From Frigoribacterium sp. ACAM 257 (lineage in GTDB: Bacteria; Actinomycetota; Actinomycetes; Actinomycetales; Microbacteriaceae): a DNA stretch of 64,000 nt. Below, in pieces: positions 51,713-61,296 of this stretch. How positions within the stretch are numbered: position 1 is the first letter of the stretch; every line of letters begins with the position of its first letter. The notes below the pieces were generated by a model. That model was not told the origin of the DNA, searched no databases, and saw only the letters and a list, made by a program, of their open reading frames with translations. The position numbers and the translations under genes were made by a program. The DNA lies in assembly GCF_007954365.1 (NCBI RefSeq), contig NZ_VOLO01000001.1, positions 1 to 64,000 of the forward strand. Direction: 5' to 3'.

Positions 51713-51763
51713 GCGCCTCCTCGACGACGGAGGAGGCGCACGGCGGGTGCCGTGCGCCTCCTC
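51713..51763. terminator. Two mutually exclusive hairpins between convergent genes
   Basis: GCGCCTCCTC (51713-51722) can pair with GAGGAGGCGC (51730-51739), but the same stretch (51730-51744) also forms a perfect 15-bp stem with 51749-51763 around a 4-nt loop. The stronger stem probably terminates both convergent genes. The rest of 51555-51813 contains a possible proline/alanine-rich minus-strand frame, without clear start or similarity. Confidence 0.7.
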
Positions 51764-51813
51764 AGCTCACCGGGTCGGGCAGCTCAGTGCTCCCGGCCAG
51801 TGCCCCGCGCCGA

Positions 51814-54800
51814 TCAGTGTCGGCGTGCCGGCTTCCGGCGGCGGACCACCAGCAGGCTCCCGCCCGCGACGAGCAACAGCACCGCCATGCTCGCGGGCAC
51901 CGCGAGCTCCGTGCCGGTGAAGGCGAGGCTGCCGCCGCCGGGTGCGGTCACGACCACGCCGCCTCCTTCAGCTGCCGGGGTGACGGCGATGCCGGGCGTG
52001 GCGGGCACCGGGGCGGCGGGCACCGTGACGGCGAGCTCGGCGATCGAGCGGCTGCCGTCCTCGTCGGCGACCGAGTAGGCGACGGTCGCGGTTCCGGCGA
52101 AAGTCGCCTCGGGGGTGAAGGTGATCGTGCCGTCGGTGCCGACCGTGAAGGTGCCCGTGCCGGGGACGGTCACGGACGAGACGAGCTCACCGGTCGCCGG
52201 GTCGACGAGCTGCACCGAGCGCGGGTCGAGCGCGGTGGAGCCCGAGCTGTCGTTGCCCGTCACCGTGACGGTCACGGGCGTGCCCGGGGTCGTCGAGCTG
52301 CGGTCGTCCACAGCGGTCGGGGGAGTGCCCACGGTCACCGTGACGGTCGAGCGGGCGGTGCCGCCGTCGACGTCGCCGACGACGTAGGGCACGGTCACCG
52401 TGCCGGTGTAGCCGGCCTCGGGGGCGAAGGTGATGCGTCCCGTCGTGGTGTCCACGGTGAACGTCCCGGTGCCGGCGATCGCGACGACCGTGACCGGCGA
52501 GCCGGCCCCGTCGAGCAGCCGGACGGACGTCGGGGCCAGCGGGGTGCCGGCGTTGCCCGGCGCGTCGTTCGCCACGGGGTCGATCGTCACGGGGGTCCTG
52601 GCCGGCGTCTGCGCGCTGTCCGGGGCGGCCGTCGGGACGACCGAGGTGACGGTGACGACGACGGTGGCCGTCGCGGTCAGCCCACGAGCGTCGGTGACCT
52701 GGTAGGTGACGGGTGCCGTGGAGCCGACGAAGGCCTTGGCCGGCGTGAAGACGACCGAGCCCTTCGCGGGGTCGATCCGCAGCACGCCGACGCCCGGCAG
52801 GGTGAGCGTCTTCCCGCCGTCGGCCAGCAGCGCTCCTGCCGGCTGGCCGGTCGTCGTGAACAGGACGGAGGTCGGGTCGACGGCCGCGCCGCCGCGGACG
52901 CCGGCGGCGTCGTTGGCGAGGAGGTCGATCGTGACCGGCGTGTTCTGCGGCGTGCTCGCCTGGTCGTCGACGGCGCGGGGGGCGACCGGGGTCACCGTGA
53001 CCGTCGCGACGGCGGTGCTCGTGGCTCCTCCGGCGTCGGCGATCCGGTAGGTGACCGGAGTCGTGGTCCCGGCGAAGCCGTCGGCCGGCGTGAAGGTCAC
53101 GACGCCCGACGTGCGGTCGACGGTCCAGACGCCCTGCGACGGGACGGTCAGCTTCCGGCCGCCGTCGGAGACGACGGCGTCCTTCGGCTGGCCCGCCGAG
53201 GTGAAGACCACGGTGCTCGGGTCGACCATCGTGCCGCCCGCGACGCCGGGAGCGTCGTTCTGCGGGAGATCGATCGTGACGGGCGTGTTCTGCGGCGTGC
53301 TCGCCGTGTCGTCCTGGGCCCTCGGCCCGACCGCGCGCACCGTGACGGTGAGCGTCGCCGTGGTCGCGGTGCGGTCGACGTCGGAGACGCCGTAGACCAC
53401 CGGCGACGCCGTGCCGCGCAGGCCGGCGACGGGGGTGAAGGTGATCGCGCCGGTGGCCGGGTCGATCGTGTAGCTGCCCTGGTCGGCGACCGTCAGGGTG
53501 CGGCCGTCGGTCGAGACGACGGCCCCCGTGGGCTGGCCCGCCGAGGGGAACACGACCGAGGTCGGCTCGACGGCGGTCCGGGCGTTGCCGCCACGGTCGT
53601 TGTCGACGACGTCGACCGTCACCGGGGTGCCCTGACGGGTCTCGGCCGTGTCGTCGGTCGCGGTCGGCGTGACGGGCGCCACGGTCACCGTGATGCTGCC
53701 GGTGCCCTGGGCGCCGCCGGTGTCGGCGACCTGGTACACGACGGGGCTCGTCGTGCCGGTGGCGCCCTGAGCGGGCGTGTAGGTGACCCCGCCGGTGGCC
53801 GGGTCGGCCGTCCAGGTGCCCTGGCCGGGGACGGTCAGGGTGCGGCCGTCGGTCGAGACCGTTGCGCCCGAGGGCTGGCCGGCGGTCGGGAAGACCACGG
53901 TGGTCGGGTCGAGCGGGGTGCCGCCCTCCACGCCGGGGGCGTCGTTCGAGGTCACGTCGATCAGGACGGGCGTGTTCTGGCTCGTCGCGTCCGTGTCGTC
54001 GGCGGGTGCCGGGCCCACCGGGGTGACGGTGACCGTGACGGTCGTCACGGACGACTCGCCGTCGCTGTCGGCGACCCAGTAGCTGACCGGGGTGGCCTCG
54101 CCGCGGAACGCGGGCTCGGGCGTGAAGCTGATCTCGCCCGTCCCCGGGTCGATCTCGTAGACGCCCTGGTCGGGCACGGTCAGCGTGCGGCCGTCCTTCG
54201 ACACGGTCGCGTCGGCGGGCTGGCCGGGGGTGGTGAACGACACGCTGGTCGGGTCGATCGGGGTCTGCTCGTTGCCGGCGTCGTCGTTGTCGAGCACGTC
54301 GGTCACGACAGGGCGTCCCTGCGTGGTGGTCGGGCGGTCGGGGTTCGCGGTCGGGGCGACCGTGTTCACGGTCACCTCGATGGTGGCCGTGTCCGTCAGG
54401 CCGCTGGTGTCCGACACCTGGTACGTGACGATGGCCACGTCGCCGGCGTAGCCGGGCGCCGGGGTGAAGGTCACGACGCCGGTGAGGGGGTCGGCCCGGT
54501 AGGTGCCCTGGTCGGCGACGGTCGCGGTGCGGCCGTCGTCCGAGACCGTGACCCCGACGGGCTGGCCCGCGGCGGGGAACACGACGGTGGTCGGGTCGAC
54601 CGGGGTGCCGCCGGTCACGCCGGGGGCGTCGTTGGCGGTCACGTCGATCGTGACGGGGGCGTTCTGGCCGGTCGTCGCGATGTCGTCCGTGGCCCGGGGG
54701 GCGAGCGCGGTGACCGAGACGGAGACCGGAGCCGTGGAGGCGGTGCCGTCGGCGTCCAGGGCACGGTACGTCACCGGGGCGGCGTCGCCACGGAACGCCG

Positions 54801-56577
54801 GGTCGGGCGTGAAGGTGATCGTGCCGGTGGTCGCCGAGGCGGTCCAGGTTCCCTGGCCGGGCACCGTCATCGTGCGTCCGTCGTCCGAGACGACGGCGCC
54901 GGCGGGCTGGCCGCTCGCGGGGAAGGTCACCGACGTGCGGTCGATGCGGCCTCGGTCGTTGCCGAGCACGTCGATCTCGACGGCGGAGCCCTGGCTGGTC
55001 GTCGCGGCGTCGGCGACGGCGGTGCCGGCGAAGGCGACGGTGATCGCGGCCGAGCCGCGCTTGCCGCGGACGTCGTCGACGGTGTAGCCGACGGGGGTCG
55101 GGGTCAGGGTGGTCGGGTCACCGGCCGTGCCGGCAGCGGGCGTGAAGGTCACGCGGCCCGTGGTCGGGTCGACGGTCCAGGTGCCCTCTCCGGGGACGAC
55201 GAGGGTGCGGCCGTCGCTCGAGAGCTGCGCGCCGGTGACGCCGGTCGCGAGGAGGCGCACGGTCGTGGCGTCGAGGTCGCCGGAGTCGTTGGCGAGCACG
55301 TCGACGGTGACCGGGCGGCCCTCGGCGTTGCCGCGTGAGGTGTCGTCCTGGGCGGTCGGGCCGGCGAGCGGGTTCGTGAAGGCGCACTTCACGTTGCTGC
55401 CGTTGGCCGAGGGCACCGTGAACGCGGCGGTGCTGCCGGTGCCCTCCGAGACGACGGCGCCGGTGCCCAGGTCGGTGCACTGGTAGGCCGTGGCGTAGTC
55501 CGCCGGGTTCGTCTTGTCGTTGGCGGGCGTCTGCGTCGCCGTGTACGACTGGCCCGGCAGCAGGATGACGGGACCCGCGGTCGCCGACGTGCCCGTGTCG
55601 ATCGTGCTCGCGGTGGCCGGCTTCGGGATGTCCCCGCCGCCGACGGCGACGGTGAACTGGTCGTCCGTGTCGTGGCGCCCCTCGGAGAGCGTCGTCGACG
55701 CCTGGCCGGTCGAGGGGTACTGGCGTGTGCCCATGTCGGTCAGGGCGGAGCGAGGGGAGCGCCGCTCGAGGATGGCACCCGTGACGGGGTTCACCTTGAG
55801 GAAGCTGTTCGCCCCGGTCCCGGAGATGTACAGGTAGCCGTCGTCGGCGAAGGCCAGCGAGGTGAGGGCCGACGGAGGGGCGATGGAGGGGCCCACCGGG
55901 GTCGCCTTCGTGGTGCCCCCGTCCAGGGCCGCGGCGTCGACGCGGAAGACCTGGGCGGTGCCGGTGCCCCCGTTCGACACGTTGCTGCTCGAGATGAAGT
56001 ACATGTTCCCGAGTCGGTCGAACGCGAGGTCGCCGTTGGTCCCGGGAGCCGAGAGGGTCTTGACCGTCGTCGAGGTGCCGGCGATGGTGTTCGTGGCCGG
56101 GTCGTAGCTGGTGAAGGTGAACGTGGCCTCGTCGGCCGTCGACGCGGAGAAGCCGCCGAACCAGAACTTGTCGGTCCGCGGGTCGACGCCGCCCATCTGC
56201 GTGGCCACGGCGGCGGCGGTGCCCGACCGGGGGGTGACCTCCCAGGTGCCGCTCGACGCCGTGTACTCGAAGATGCTCTTGTCGTTGGTCATGAGCAGCT
56301 TGTCGCCGTCGTTCGTGAAGCCGAGCTGGTTCAGCGCGGTCGCGCCGGTCGGCTCGGTGAGGACCGTGGCCGTCGCGCCGGTGGCCCGGTCGATCGACAC
56401 CACCGAGGAGGAGCCGGAGACGGTCCCGTAGATCGCCGCGGTCGAGAACTTCTCCGCCGCGGAGGCCATCTGGGGCGCGAGCAGGGCCGAGCCGCCGGCG
56501 ACGAGCGCGATGACGCAGCTGCCTGCCAGCAATCGGAGTTGAGGGCGCGCTGATCGAGCGCGGTGCTTGGTGGGCAC
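51814..56577 (-). CDS. Giant cell-wall adhesin-like protein with ten CshA-type repeats, LAFTG anchor
   Basis: 1587 residues from a GTG at 56577 with GAAAGG upstream. Signal peptide (about 1-41), a propeller-like domain (about 45-290; DUF6923-type), a linker domain (about 300-405), ten tandem repeats of about 105-115 residues with the consensus DDTA..QGTPVTIDV..ND, TVVFP..GQP, VSDDGRTLTVPGQGTW, DP.TG.VTFTP and TPVTYQV.D, then LAFTG, hydrophobic helix and RRRK tail. The repeats match the CshA fibril domain, an adhesive filament in streptococci. Expected on the cell wall as a long fibril. Ligand unknown. Confidence 0.85.
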   Translation of the reverse strand: MPTKHRARSARPQLRLLAGSCVIALVAGGSALLAPQMASAAEKFSTAAIYGTVSGSSSVVSIDRATGATATVLTEPTGATALNQLGFTNDGDKLLMTNDKSIFEYTASSGTWEVTPRSGTAAAVATQMGGVDPRTDKFWFGGFSASTADEATFTFTSYDPATNTIAGTSTTVKTLSAPGTNGDLAFDRLGNMYFISSSNVSNGGTGTAQVFRVDAAALDGGTTKATPVGPSIAPPSALTSLAFADDGYLYISGTGANSFLKVNPVTGAILERRSPRSALTDMGTRQYPSTGQASTTLSEGRHDTDDQFTVAVGGGDIPKPATASTIDTGTSATAGPVILLPGQSYTATQTPANDKTNPADYATAYQCTDLGTGAVVSEGTGSTAAFTVPSANGSNVKCAFTNPLAGPTAQDDTSRGNAEGRPVTVDVLANDSGDLDATTVRLLATGVTGAQLSSDGRTLVVPGEGTWTVDPTTGRVTFTPAAGTAGDPTTLTPTPVGYTVDDVRGKRGSAAITVAFAGTAVADAATTSQGSAVEIDVLGNDRGRIDRTSVTFPASGQPAGAVVSDDGRTMTVPGQGTWTASATTGTITFTPDPAFRGDAAPVTYRALDADGTASTAPVSVSVTALAPRATDDIATTGQNAPVTIDVTANDAPGVTGGTPVDPTTVVFPAAGQPVGVTVSDDGRTATVADQGTYRADPLTGVVTFTPAPGYAGDVAIVTYQVSDTSGLTDTATIEVTVNTVAPTANPDRPTTTQGRPVVTDVLDNDDAGNEQTPIDPTSVSFTTPGQPADATVSKDGRTLTVPDQGVYEIDPGTGEISFTPEPAFRGEATPVSYWVADSDGESSVTTVTVTVTPVGPAPADDTDATSQNTPVLIDVTSNDAPGVEGGTPLDPTTVVFPTAGQPSGATVSTDGRTLTVPGQGTWTADPATGGVTYTPAQGATGTTSPVVYQVADTGGAQGTGSITVTVAPVTPTATDDTAETRQGTPVTVDVVDNDRGGNARTAVEPTSVVFPSAGQPTGAVVSTDGRTLTVADQGSYTIDPATGAITFTPVAGLRGTASPVVYGVSDVDRTATTATLTVTVRAVGPRAQDDTASTPQNTPVTIDLPQNDAPGVAGGTMVDPSTVVFTSAGQPKDAVVSDGGRKLTVPSQGVWTVDRTSGVVTFTPADGFAGTTTPVTYRIADAGGATSTAVATVTVTPVAPRAVDDQASTPQNTPVTIDLLANDAAGVRGGAAVDPTSVLFTTTGQPAGALLADGGKTLTLPGVGVLRIDPAKGSVVFTPAKAFVGSTAPVTYQVTDARGLTATATVVVTVTSVVPTAAPDSAQTPARTPVTIDPVANDAPGNAGTPLAPTSVRLLDGAGSPVTVVAIAGTGTFTVDTTTGRITFAPEAGYTGTVTVPYVVGDVDGGTARSTVTVTVGTPPTAVDDRSSTTPGTPVTVTVTGNDSSGSTALDPRSVQLVDPATGELVSSVTVPGTGTFTVGTDGTITFTPEATFAGTATVAYSVADEDGSRSIAELAVTVPAAPVPATPGIAVTPAAEGGGVVVTAPGGGSLAFTGTELAVPASMAVLLLVAGGSLLVVRRRKPARRH

Positions 56578-56797
56578 GGCGGAGCCTTTCGTCGGGTGGT
56601 GCCCGGCGACGGGGGATCGCGGAGCTGTCAGAGTCAAGCGCCCGCAAGGCCCTCCTCCGTCCGGTGGTCCTCATATGTGCCGTCAAGTGGGGTACCCCGA
56701 CGCGGTCGGGGAGAGTGCGCCACTCGTTCTGCGGACAGCGCAGGAGGTGCGGGTGCGCTGAGCGGATCAGCCGCGTCGACACGGGCGGGCGACCGGG

Positions 56798-56803
56798 TAC
56801 GGT
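56798..56803 (+). promoter_or_regulatory. -10 element TACGGT of a leaderless gene
   Basis: TACGGT, seven bases, then the ATG at 56811. Confidence 0.45.
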
Positions 56804-56810
56804 CGCGAGC

Positions 56811-57554
56811 ATGGAGGCGACGGAGCTGGTGCGGTGGTTCCTGCGTCCCGTGCTGCGCCTCCGGCTGGCCTGGTTCCGGCACCTCGTCCGCGGCGGGACG
56901 TTCCCGCCCGCGCCGACGGGAGCGGCGCGGCGGGCGGCCGTTGAGGCCCGGGCCGACGTGTCGGCAGACCGGGTCGGCTGGCTCGGCAGCCCCGCCGCCG
57001 CCCGCTTCGGCGTGCTGCACGACGACCTCACCACCCTCGCCCGCGTCGCCGCGCTCGTCGAGGCCCACCGCGCCCGGCCCCTGGTGTGGATCGAGGCCGG
57101 GTCGGCCTTCCTGACGGTCCGTGACGCCGCCGACCACGCGTCGACGGCCCTGGCCGACGTGGACGCGGTCGTCGTCGCGTTCGGCTACAGCGACGTCCTG
57201 CTGATGACCTCGGCCACGGCCTGGACGCGCGACCTCGACCGGCTCCTCGACAGGGCCCGTCGACCCGGTCGCGTGCTCAGCCCGGTGATCGTGGGCGGGA
57301 TCCCGCCGATGGACCGCTTCACCGAGAGCGCCTGGATGGGCCGCGGCATGATCCGAGCCCAGATCGAGCGCCTCGACGCCGCGACGATCGAGCTCGTGCG
57401 GCGTCGCGGCGACTGCGTCTTCGTGCCGTTCCCCGACCTCGACGCGGGGGCCGCGCAGGTGCGTGGCCGGCTCTGGTCGTGGTCACGGGTGCACCAGCTC
57501 TGGGCCGCTGCCCTCGCGCCCGAGCTCGCGCGCCTCCTCGACGAGGACGCCTAG
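56811..57554 (+). CDS. Hypothetical protein, possibly a degenerate SGNH-hydrolase fold
   Basis: 247 residues, soluble. The central WIEAGSAFLTVRDAA, VVVAFGYSDVLLMTSATAW and SPVIVGGIPPMDRF follow the strand order of GDSL/SGNH hydrolases (GxND block replaced by GYSD), but the N-terminal GDS serine is not seen. Possibly inactive or a different alpha/beta fold. Leaderless start. Confidence 0.6.
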   Translation: MEATELVRWFLRPVLRLRLAWFRHLVRGGTFPPAPTGAARRAAVEARADVSADRVGWLGSPAAARFGVLHDDLTTLARVAALVEAHRARPLVWIEAGSAFLTVRDAADHASTALADVDAVVVAFGYSDVLLMTSATAWTRDLDRLLDRARRPGRVLSPVIVGGIPPMDRFTESAWMGRGMIRAQIERLDAATIELVRRRGDCVFVPFPDLDAGAAQVRGRLWSWSRVHQLWAAALAPELARLLDEDA

Positions 57555-57587
57555 CCCGCGCCTCCTCGTCCTGCCCCGTGTCTCCTC

Positions 57588-57680
57588 ATTCAGGAACGTG
57601 AGTCCTGACTTGGCATCGCGCAGGAGTCCCGCTCCTGATCCGTGCACGATCCAGGACCCGTCCGCTCCGACTTCCTGAAT
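57588..57680 (-). repeat. 94-bp dispersed element, family A, copy 5 (inverted)
   Basis: Preceded by TCTCCTC, begins ATTCAGGAA, core 57633-57656 with GTGCAC, ends TTCCTGAAT. 93 bp. With copy 6 it frames the GC-rich inverted repeat at 57731. Confidence 0.9.
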
Positions 57681-57730
57681 CCCGCCCGCGTTGGTCGGCC
57701 CCTGCCCCGCGCACCTGCCGCGATCGTGCC

Positions 57731-57800
57731 GAGGGCGGGTCCTCTCGGTCGAGGGCGGGTCGCCGCGGACCCGCCCTCGACCCGGATCACCCGCCCTCGA
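57731..57800. repeat. GAGGGCGGGT quadruple repeat with a 15-bp hairpin
   Basis: GGTCGAGGGCGGGTC (57747-57761) pairs perfectly with 57768-57782 around a 6-nt loop. Two more single arms flank it (57731-57740 and 57790-57800). Lies between the two family A copies and explains the gene-free 57555-58088. Confidence 0.85.
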
Positions 57801-57867
57801 GCCGCAGCGCGCGCAGTTCGGGCGGCCCAGCGAGCAGGCGAGCCCGCGCGCACCGCGTCGGCTGCGA

Positions 57868-57962
57868 ATTCAGGAGGTGGGGGCCCGGTCGTCCTGAGTC
57901 GTGCACGATTCCGGAGCGCGCCTCCTGCGTACTGCGATCTCAGGACTGATCGTCCTGAATGG
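57868..57962 (+). repeat. 94-bp dispersed element, family A, copy 6
   Basis: Begins ATTCAGGA, core 57892-57915 (TCCTGAGTCGTGCACGATTC...), second hairpin TCCTGCG/CTCAGGA, ends TCCTGAAT with GGGGAGG tail. 95 bp. Confidence 0.85.
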
Positions 57963-58088
57963 GGAGGCCGGAACTGCTGCCGGGGTGCGTGGGCGGCCGT
58001 GGATCCGTGTGCAGACGGGAGGTGCGGTCAGCCGGTCTGGGCGCGCCTGCGCGACCGGACAGGGGAGACCGCACGGCAGGATGGCCCC

Positions 58089-58473
58089 ATGACGAACATC
58101 GCCGGCATCGACATCGCCCCACGAGCTCGGCCAGGTCGAGGCGCACTGGACCCCTCGGGTCGTGGGGCAGGTGAACGACCAGTACGTGAAGGTCGCGAAG
58201 CTGCTGGGCGAGCTCGTCTGGCACGCCCACGACGCCGAGGACGAGATGTTCCTCGTCGTCTCCGGCCGCCTCCGCATCCAGCTGCCGGGCGACCAGGAGG
58301 TGGTGCTTGGCCCCGGCCAGTTCCACGTCGTGCCGCGAGGGGTGCAGCACAACCCGATCGCCGACGAGGAGGTGGAGATCGTCCTGATCGAGACGGTCAC
58401 GACCGCACACACCGGCGACGTGGTCGTCGAGGGGACGGTGCCGGTCGAGCGCCAGCTCGGCGAATTCCGCTAA
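58089..58473 (+). pseudogene. Cupin-domain gene with a frameshift
   Basis: The ATG at 58089 opens MTNIAGIDIA, then a C tract (58117-58120) shifts the frame; one base fewer restores HELGQVEAHWTPRVVGQVND and a full cupin: LVWHAHDAEDEMFLVVSG, then PRGVQHNP (metal-type His/Glu). The intact part could also restart at GTG 58162. Either a true pseudogene, a phase-variable homopolymer or a sequencing error. The 147 bp behind it hold only a short minus-strand frame of uncertain value. Confidence 0.7.
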
Positions 58474-58620
58474 CGCGGAGCGCAGGTCGGCGTCGCCTAG
58501 GCCCCGGGGTGGGCGGGCGGGCGGGCGCAGCCCGACGGCGGGCAGCACCACGCCGTCGACGAGCCCGAGGAGGAACTCCCGGTCGACCGGCTGCCCGCGG
58601 GTGCGAGCCGGGACGGCGGC

Positions 58621-61170
58621 CTAGCCGACGACCCGCGTCGTCGTCGCCAGCGGCAGCTCGGCGACCGAGGTGCCGACGTGCAGCGTGAACTCGCCGGGCT
58701 CGTGCGCCCAGGCGCCGTCGCGCCAGTCCGCGAAGGCCCGCGCAGGCACCGTGACCTCGACGGTGGTCGAGGCGCCGGCCTCGAGCTGCACGGGGACGAA
58801 GCCGACCAGCCAGAGGGCCGGACGGTCCACCGCGGAGTCGGGGCGGGACGCGTAGACCTGCACCACGTGCTTGCCGGCGCGGGTGCCGGTGTTCGCGACC
58901 TCGACGGAGACCGTGACCGCGCCTCCTGCGCTCACCGTGTCGGAGACGACGAGGCCCGACTGCTGCCAGGTCGTGTAGCCGAGGCCGTGCCCGAACGGCC
59001 AGGCGGGCGTCGCCCCGGCGCGGAGCCAGGCGCGGTAGCCGACGTGGATCCCCTCGTCGTAGCGGACCACGCCGTCGACCGGCGTCACGTCGAGGACGGG
59101 CACGTCGGCGGTGGCGGCCGGCCAGGTCGTGGGCAGGCGGCCGCCGGGCTCGGCGAGGCCGGTGAGCAGGTCGGTCAGGGCGTGGCCGTACTCCTGCCCG
59201 CCGAACCAGGTGAGCAGCACCGCCGCGGCGTCGTCGCGCCAGGGCAGCTCGACTGGCGAGCCGGCGTTGACGACGGCGACCGTGCGGGGGTTCACCGCGA
59301 GCACGGCCCGGGCGAGGTCGTCCTGGCGGCCGGGCAGCGCGAGGGTCGCGCGGTCGAAGCCCTCCGACTCGACCTTGCTGTTGGTGCCGACGACGAGCAC
59401 GACGAGGTCGGCCGCTGCGGCCTCGGCGGCGGCCGCGTCGATCAGCACCTGCGGGTCGGAGTCGTCGGCGTCGAGGCCGAAGGTGAACATCATCGCTCCG
59501 TCGAACGACTCGCCGCTGGCCTTCGCCCGGCGGAACCGGACGGTCAGGTCGACCGTCTGCCCTGCCTCGACGTCGAGCGGGTGCGACTCGCTCGGAGGCG
59601 CGAGCAGCGCCGCGCCCAGCTCGTCGCCCTCGGCGGCGACCGAGGCCGTGAACAGCTCGTCGCCGTCGACGACGAAGGTCGCCTCGCCGATCGAGGCGAA
59701 GCCGAGCCGCACGCGGCCGGTGGCCGAGGGCGTCCAGGTGGTCGTCGCGACGAACTCGCCGAGGCGGGTGACGGGGGCGTCGCCGCCGATGTAGACGAAC
59801 GAGGTCGCTCGGCGCTCCTCGGTGAAGATCTCCGCGCCTCCCGCGTCGAGGAACGACACGTGCACGCCGGGCTCGCCCGTGACGGGGTTGGTCAGCTCGG
59901 CGAGGGGCAGCTCGGCGACGCCCTCCTGCACGACCGCGCCGACCGACCAGGTCACCTCGGCGTCGGGGAACGCCTCGCGGATCCCCTCGATCGGGCTGAC
60001 GACCGACTGGGGCACGACGGTGGCGCTGCCGCCGCCCTGCGTGCGGGCCCGGTCGGCGTTGTCGCCGATCACCGCGATCGTGCGCACCGAGCCGGGCGAG
60101 ATCGGCAGGATCCCGTCGTTGGCGACGAGCACGGCACCGGCGGCCTCGGCCTCGCGCGCGAACGCGACGCCGTCCTCGACGAACCCGGGCTGCACGCCCT
60201 CGAAGCTCTCGAGGGCGCCGACGCGAGCGGCCAGGGTCAGGACGCGCAGCACCTTCCGGTCGACCGCCTCCTCGGGCACCTCGCCCGACCGGACGGCCGC
60301 GACGAGCGCGTCGCCCCAGGCGCCGACCGGCCCGGGCATCGCCATGTCCTGCGAGGCCCTCGCGCTGTCGACCGAGCGGACGCCCGTCCAGTCGCTGATG
60401 ACGACGCCGTCGAAGCCCCACTCGCTGTTCAGCGGCGTCTCGAGCAGGTCGTTCTCGGAGGCGGTGGTCCCGTTGATCGAGTTGTAGGCGCTCATGACCA
60501 GCCAGGCCCGCGCCTCCACGACGCTCTTCTCGAAGGCGGCCAGGTAGAGCTCGCGCAGCGCTCGGTCGCTGACGACGACGTCCGCGGTGAAGCGCTCGGT
60601 CTCGAAATCGTTGGCGACGTAGTGCTTCGGGGTCGCGCCGACGCCGTTCTCCTGCACGCCCGCGACGTAGGCGGCGGCGAGGTCGGCGGTGAGCAGCGGA
60701 TCCTCGCTGAAGCCCTCGAAGTGACGGCCGCCGAGGGGGGACCGGTGCAGGTTGATGGTCGGGCCGAGCACGACGTCGACGCCCTTGCGGCGGGCCTCGA
60801 CGGCCGAGGCGTGGCCGTAGCGACGCGCGATCGACGTGTCCCACGCGGCCGACAGGGCGGTGCCGCTGGGCAGGTTCAGCGACGGGCTGCGCTCGTCCCA
60901 GGTCTCGCCGCGGACGCCGGAGGGGCCGTCAGAGAACAGCATCCGGCGGAGGCCGATCTCGTCGATCGGCCAGCTGGTCCAGAAGTCGCGGCCGGTGAGC
61001 AGCTGCACCTTCTGCTCGAGCGAGAGCCGGTCGACGAGGCCGAGGAGGCGCGGGTCGGCGGGCGTGACCGCCGGCGCGTCGGGCGCGGAGCCGGCCTGGC
61101 TCGCGTGCTCGGCGTCGACGCCGTCGGTCGCGTGCTCGGCGTCGGTCGGGGTGGTGGTGTCGTCGGCCAC
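58621..61170 (-). CDS. GH3 beta-glucosidase-like glycosidase
   Basis: 849 residues from a GTG at 61170 with AGGAGG upstream. GH3 N-domain (about 45-330) with nucleophile Asp260 in GVVISDWTG, KHYVANDFETERF motif, C-domain (about 360-720) interrupted by a PA14-like insert (about 450-560), and a fibronectin type III-like end. Acid-base is likely in the C-domain. No signal peptide, so it acts on imported beta-linked oligosaccharides. Divergent from a TetR gene, whose site may be at 61221. Confidence 0.88.
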   Translation of the reverse strand: MADDTTTPTDAEHATDGVDAEHASQAGSAPDAPAVTPADPRLLGLVDRLSLEQKVQLLTGRDFWTSWPIDEIGLRRMLFSDGPSGVRGETWDERSPSLNLPSGTALSAAWDTSIARRYGHASAVEARRKGVDVVLGPTINLHRSPLGGRHFEGFSEDPLLTADLAAAYVAGVQENGVGATPKHYVANDFETERFTADVVVSDRALRELYLAAFEKSVVEARAWLVMSAYNSINGTTASENDLLETPLNSEWGFDGVVISDWTGVRSVDSARASQDMAMPGPVGAWGDALVAAVRSGEVPEEAVDRKVLRVLTLAARVGALESFEGVQPGFVEDGVAFAREAEAAGAVLVANDGILPISPGSVRTIAVIGDNADRARTQGGGSATVVPQSVVSPIEGIREAFPDAEVTWSVGAVVQEGVAELPLAELTNPVTGEPGVHVSFLDAGGAEIFTEERRATSFVYIGGDAPVTRLGEFVATTTWTPSATGRVRLGFASIGEATFVVDGDELFTASVAAEGDELGAALLAPPSESHPLDVEAGQTVDLTVRFRRAKASGESFDGAMMFTFGLDADDSDPQVLIDAAAAEAAAADLVVLVVGTNSKVESEGFDRATLALPGRQDDLARAVLAVNPRTVAVVNAGSPVELPWRDDAAAVLLTWFGGQEYGHALTDLLTGLAEPGGRLPTTWPAATADVPVLDVTPVDGVVRYDEGIHVGYRAWLRAGATPAWPFGHGLGYTTWQQSGLVVSDTVSAGGAVTVSVEVANTGTRAGKHVVQVYASRPDSAVDRPALWLVGFVPVQLEAGASTTVEVTVPARAFADWRDGAWAHEPGEFTLHVGTSVAELPLATTTRVVG

Positions 61171-61220
61171 GGTGCCTCCTGAGATCGGGGCGGGCCTCCG
61201 TCGGCGCCCCCTCCTCGACG

Positions 61221-61250
61221 TTAGCACTTGCGACTGAACGTCACTAGGTA
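61221..61250. promoter_or_regulatory. Divergent promoter/operator region of GH3 and TetR genes
   Basis: An A/T-richer stretch TTAGCACTTGCGACTGAACG then TCACTAGGTA, with imperfect GACTGAACG/CGTCACT symmetry, midway between divergent starts. Probable TetR site. Confidence 0.4.
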
Positions 61251-61296
61251 TTCGAGGCGCAGGCGGCATCGGCGGCATCGCCCGGACCGCACCGGA

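Noticed and set aside
51787-55338. Plus-strand frame of 1183 codons opposite the adhesin
   Set aside because: Mirror of the repeat gene (RG/DG-rich), no start signal or domain.
58490-58620. Possible 3' remnant of a TetR-like regulator (minus strand, DREFLLGLVDGVVLPAV)
   Set aside because: Too short for assignment and no start or helix-turn-helix; recorded only as an impression.
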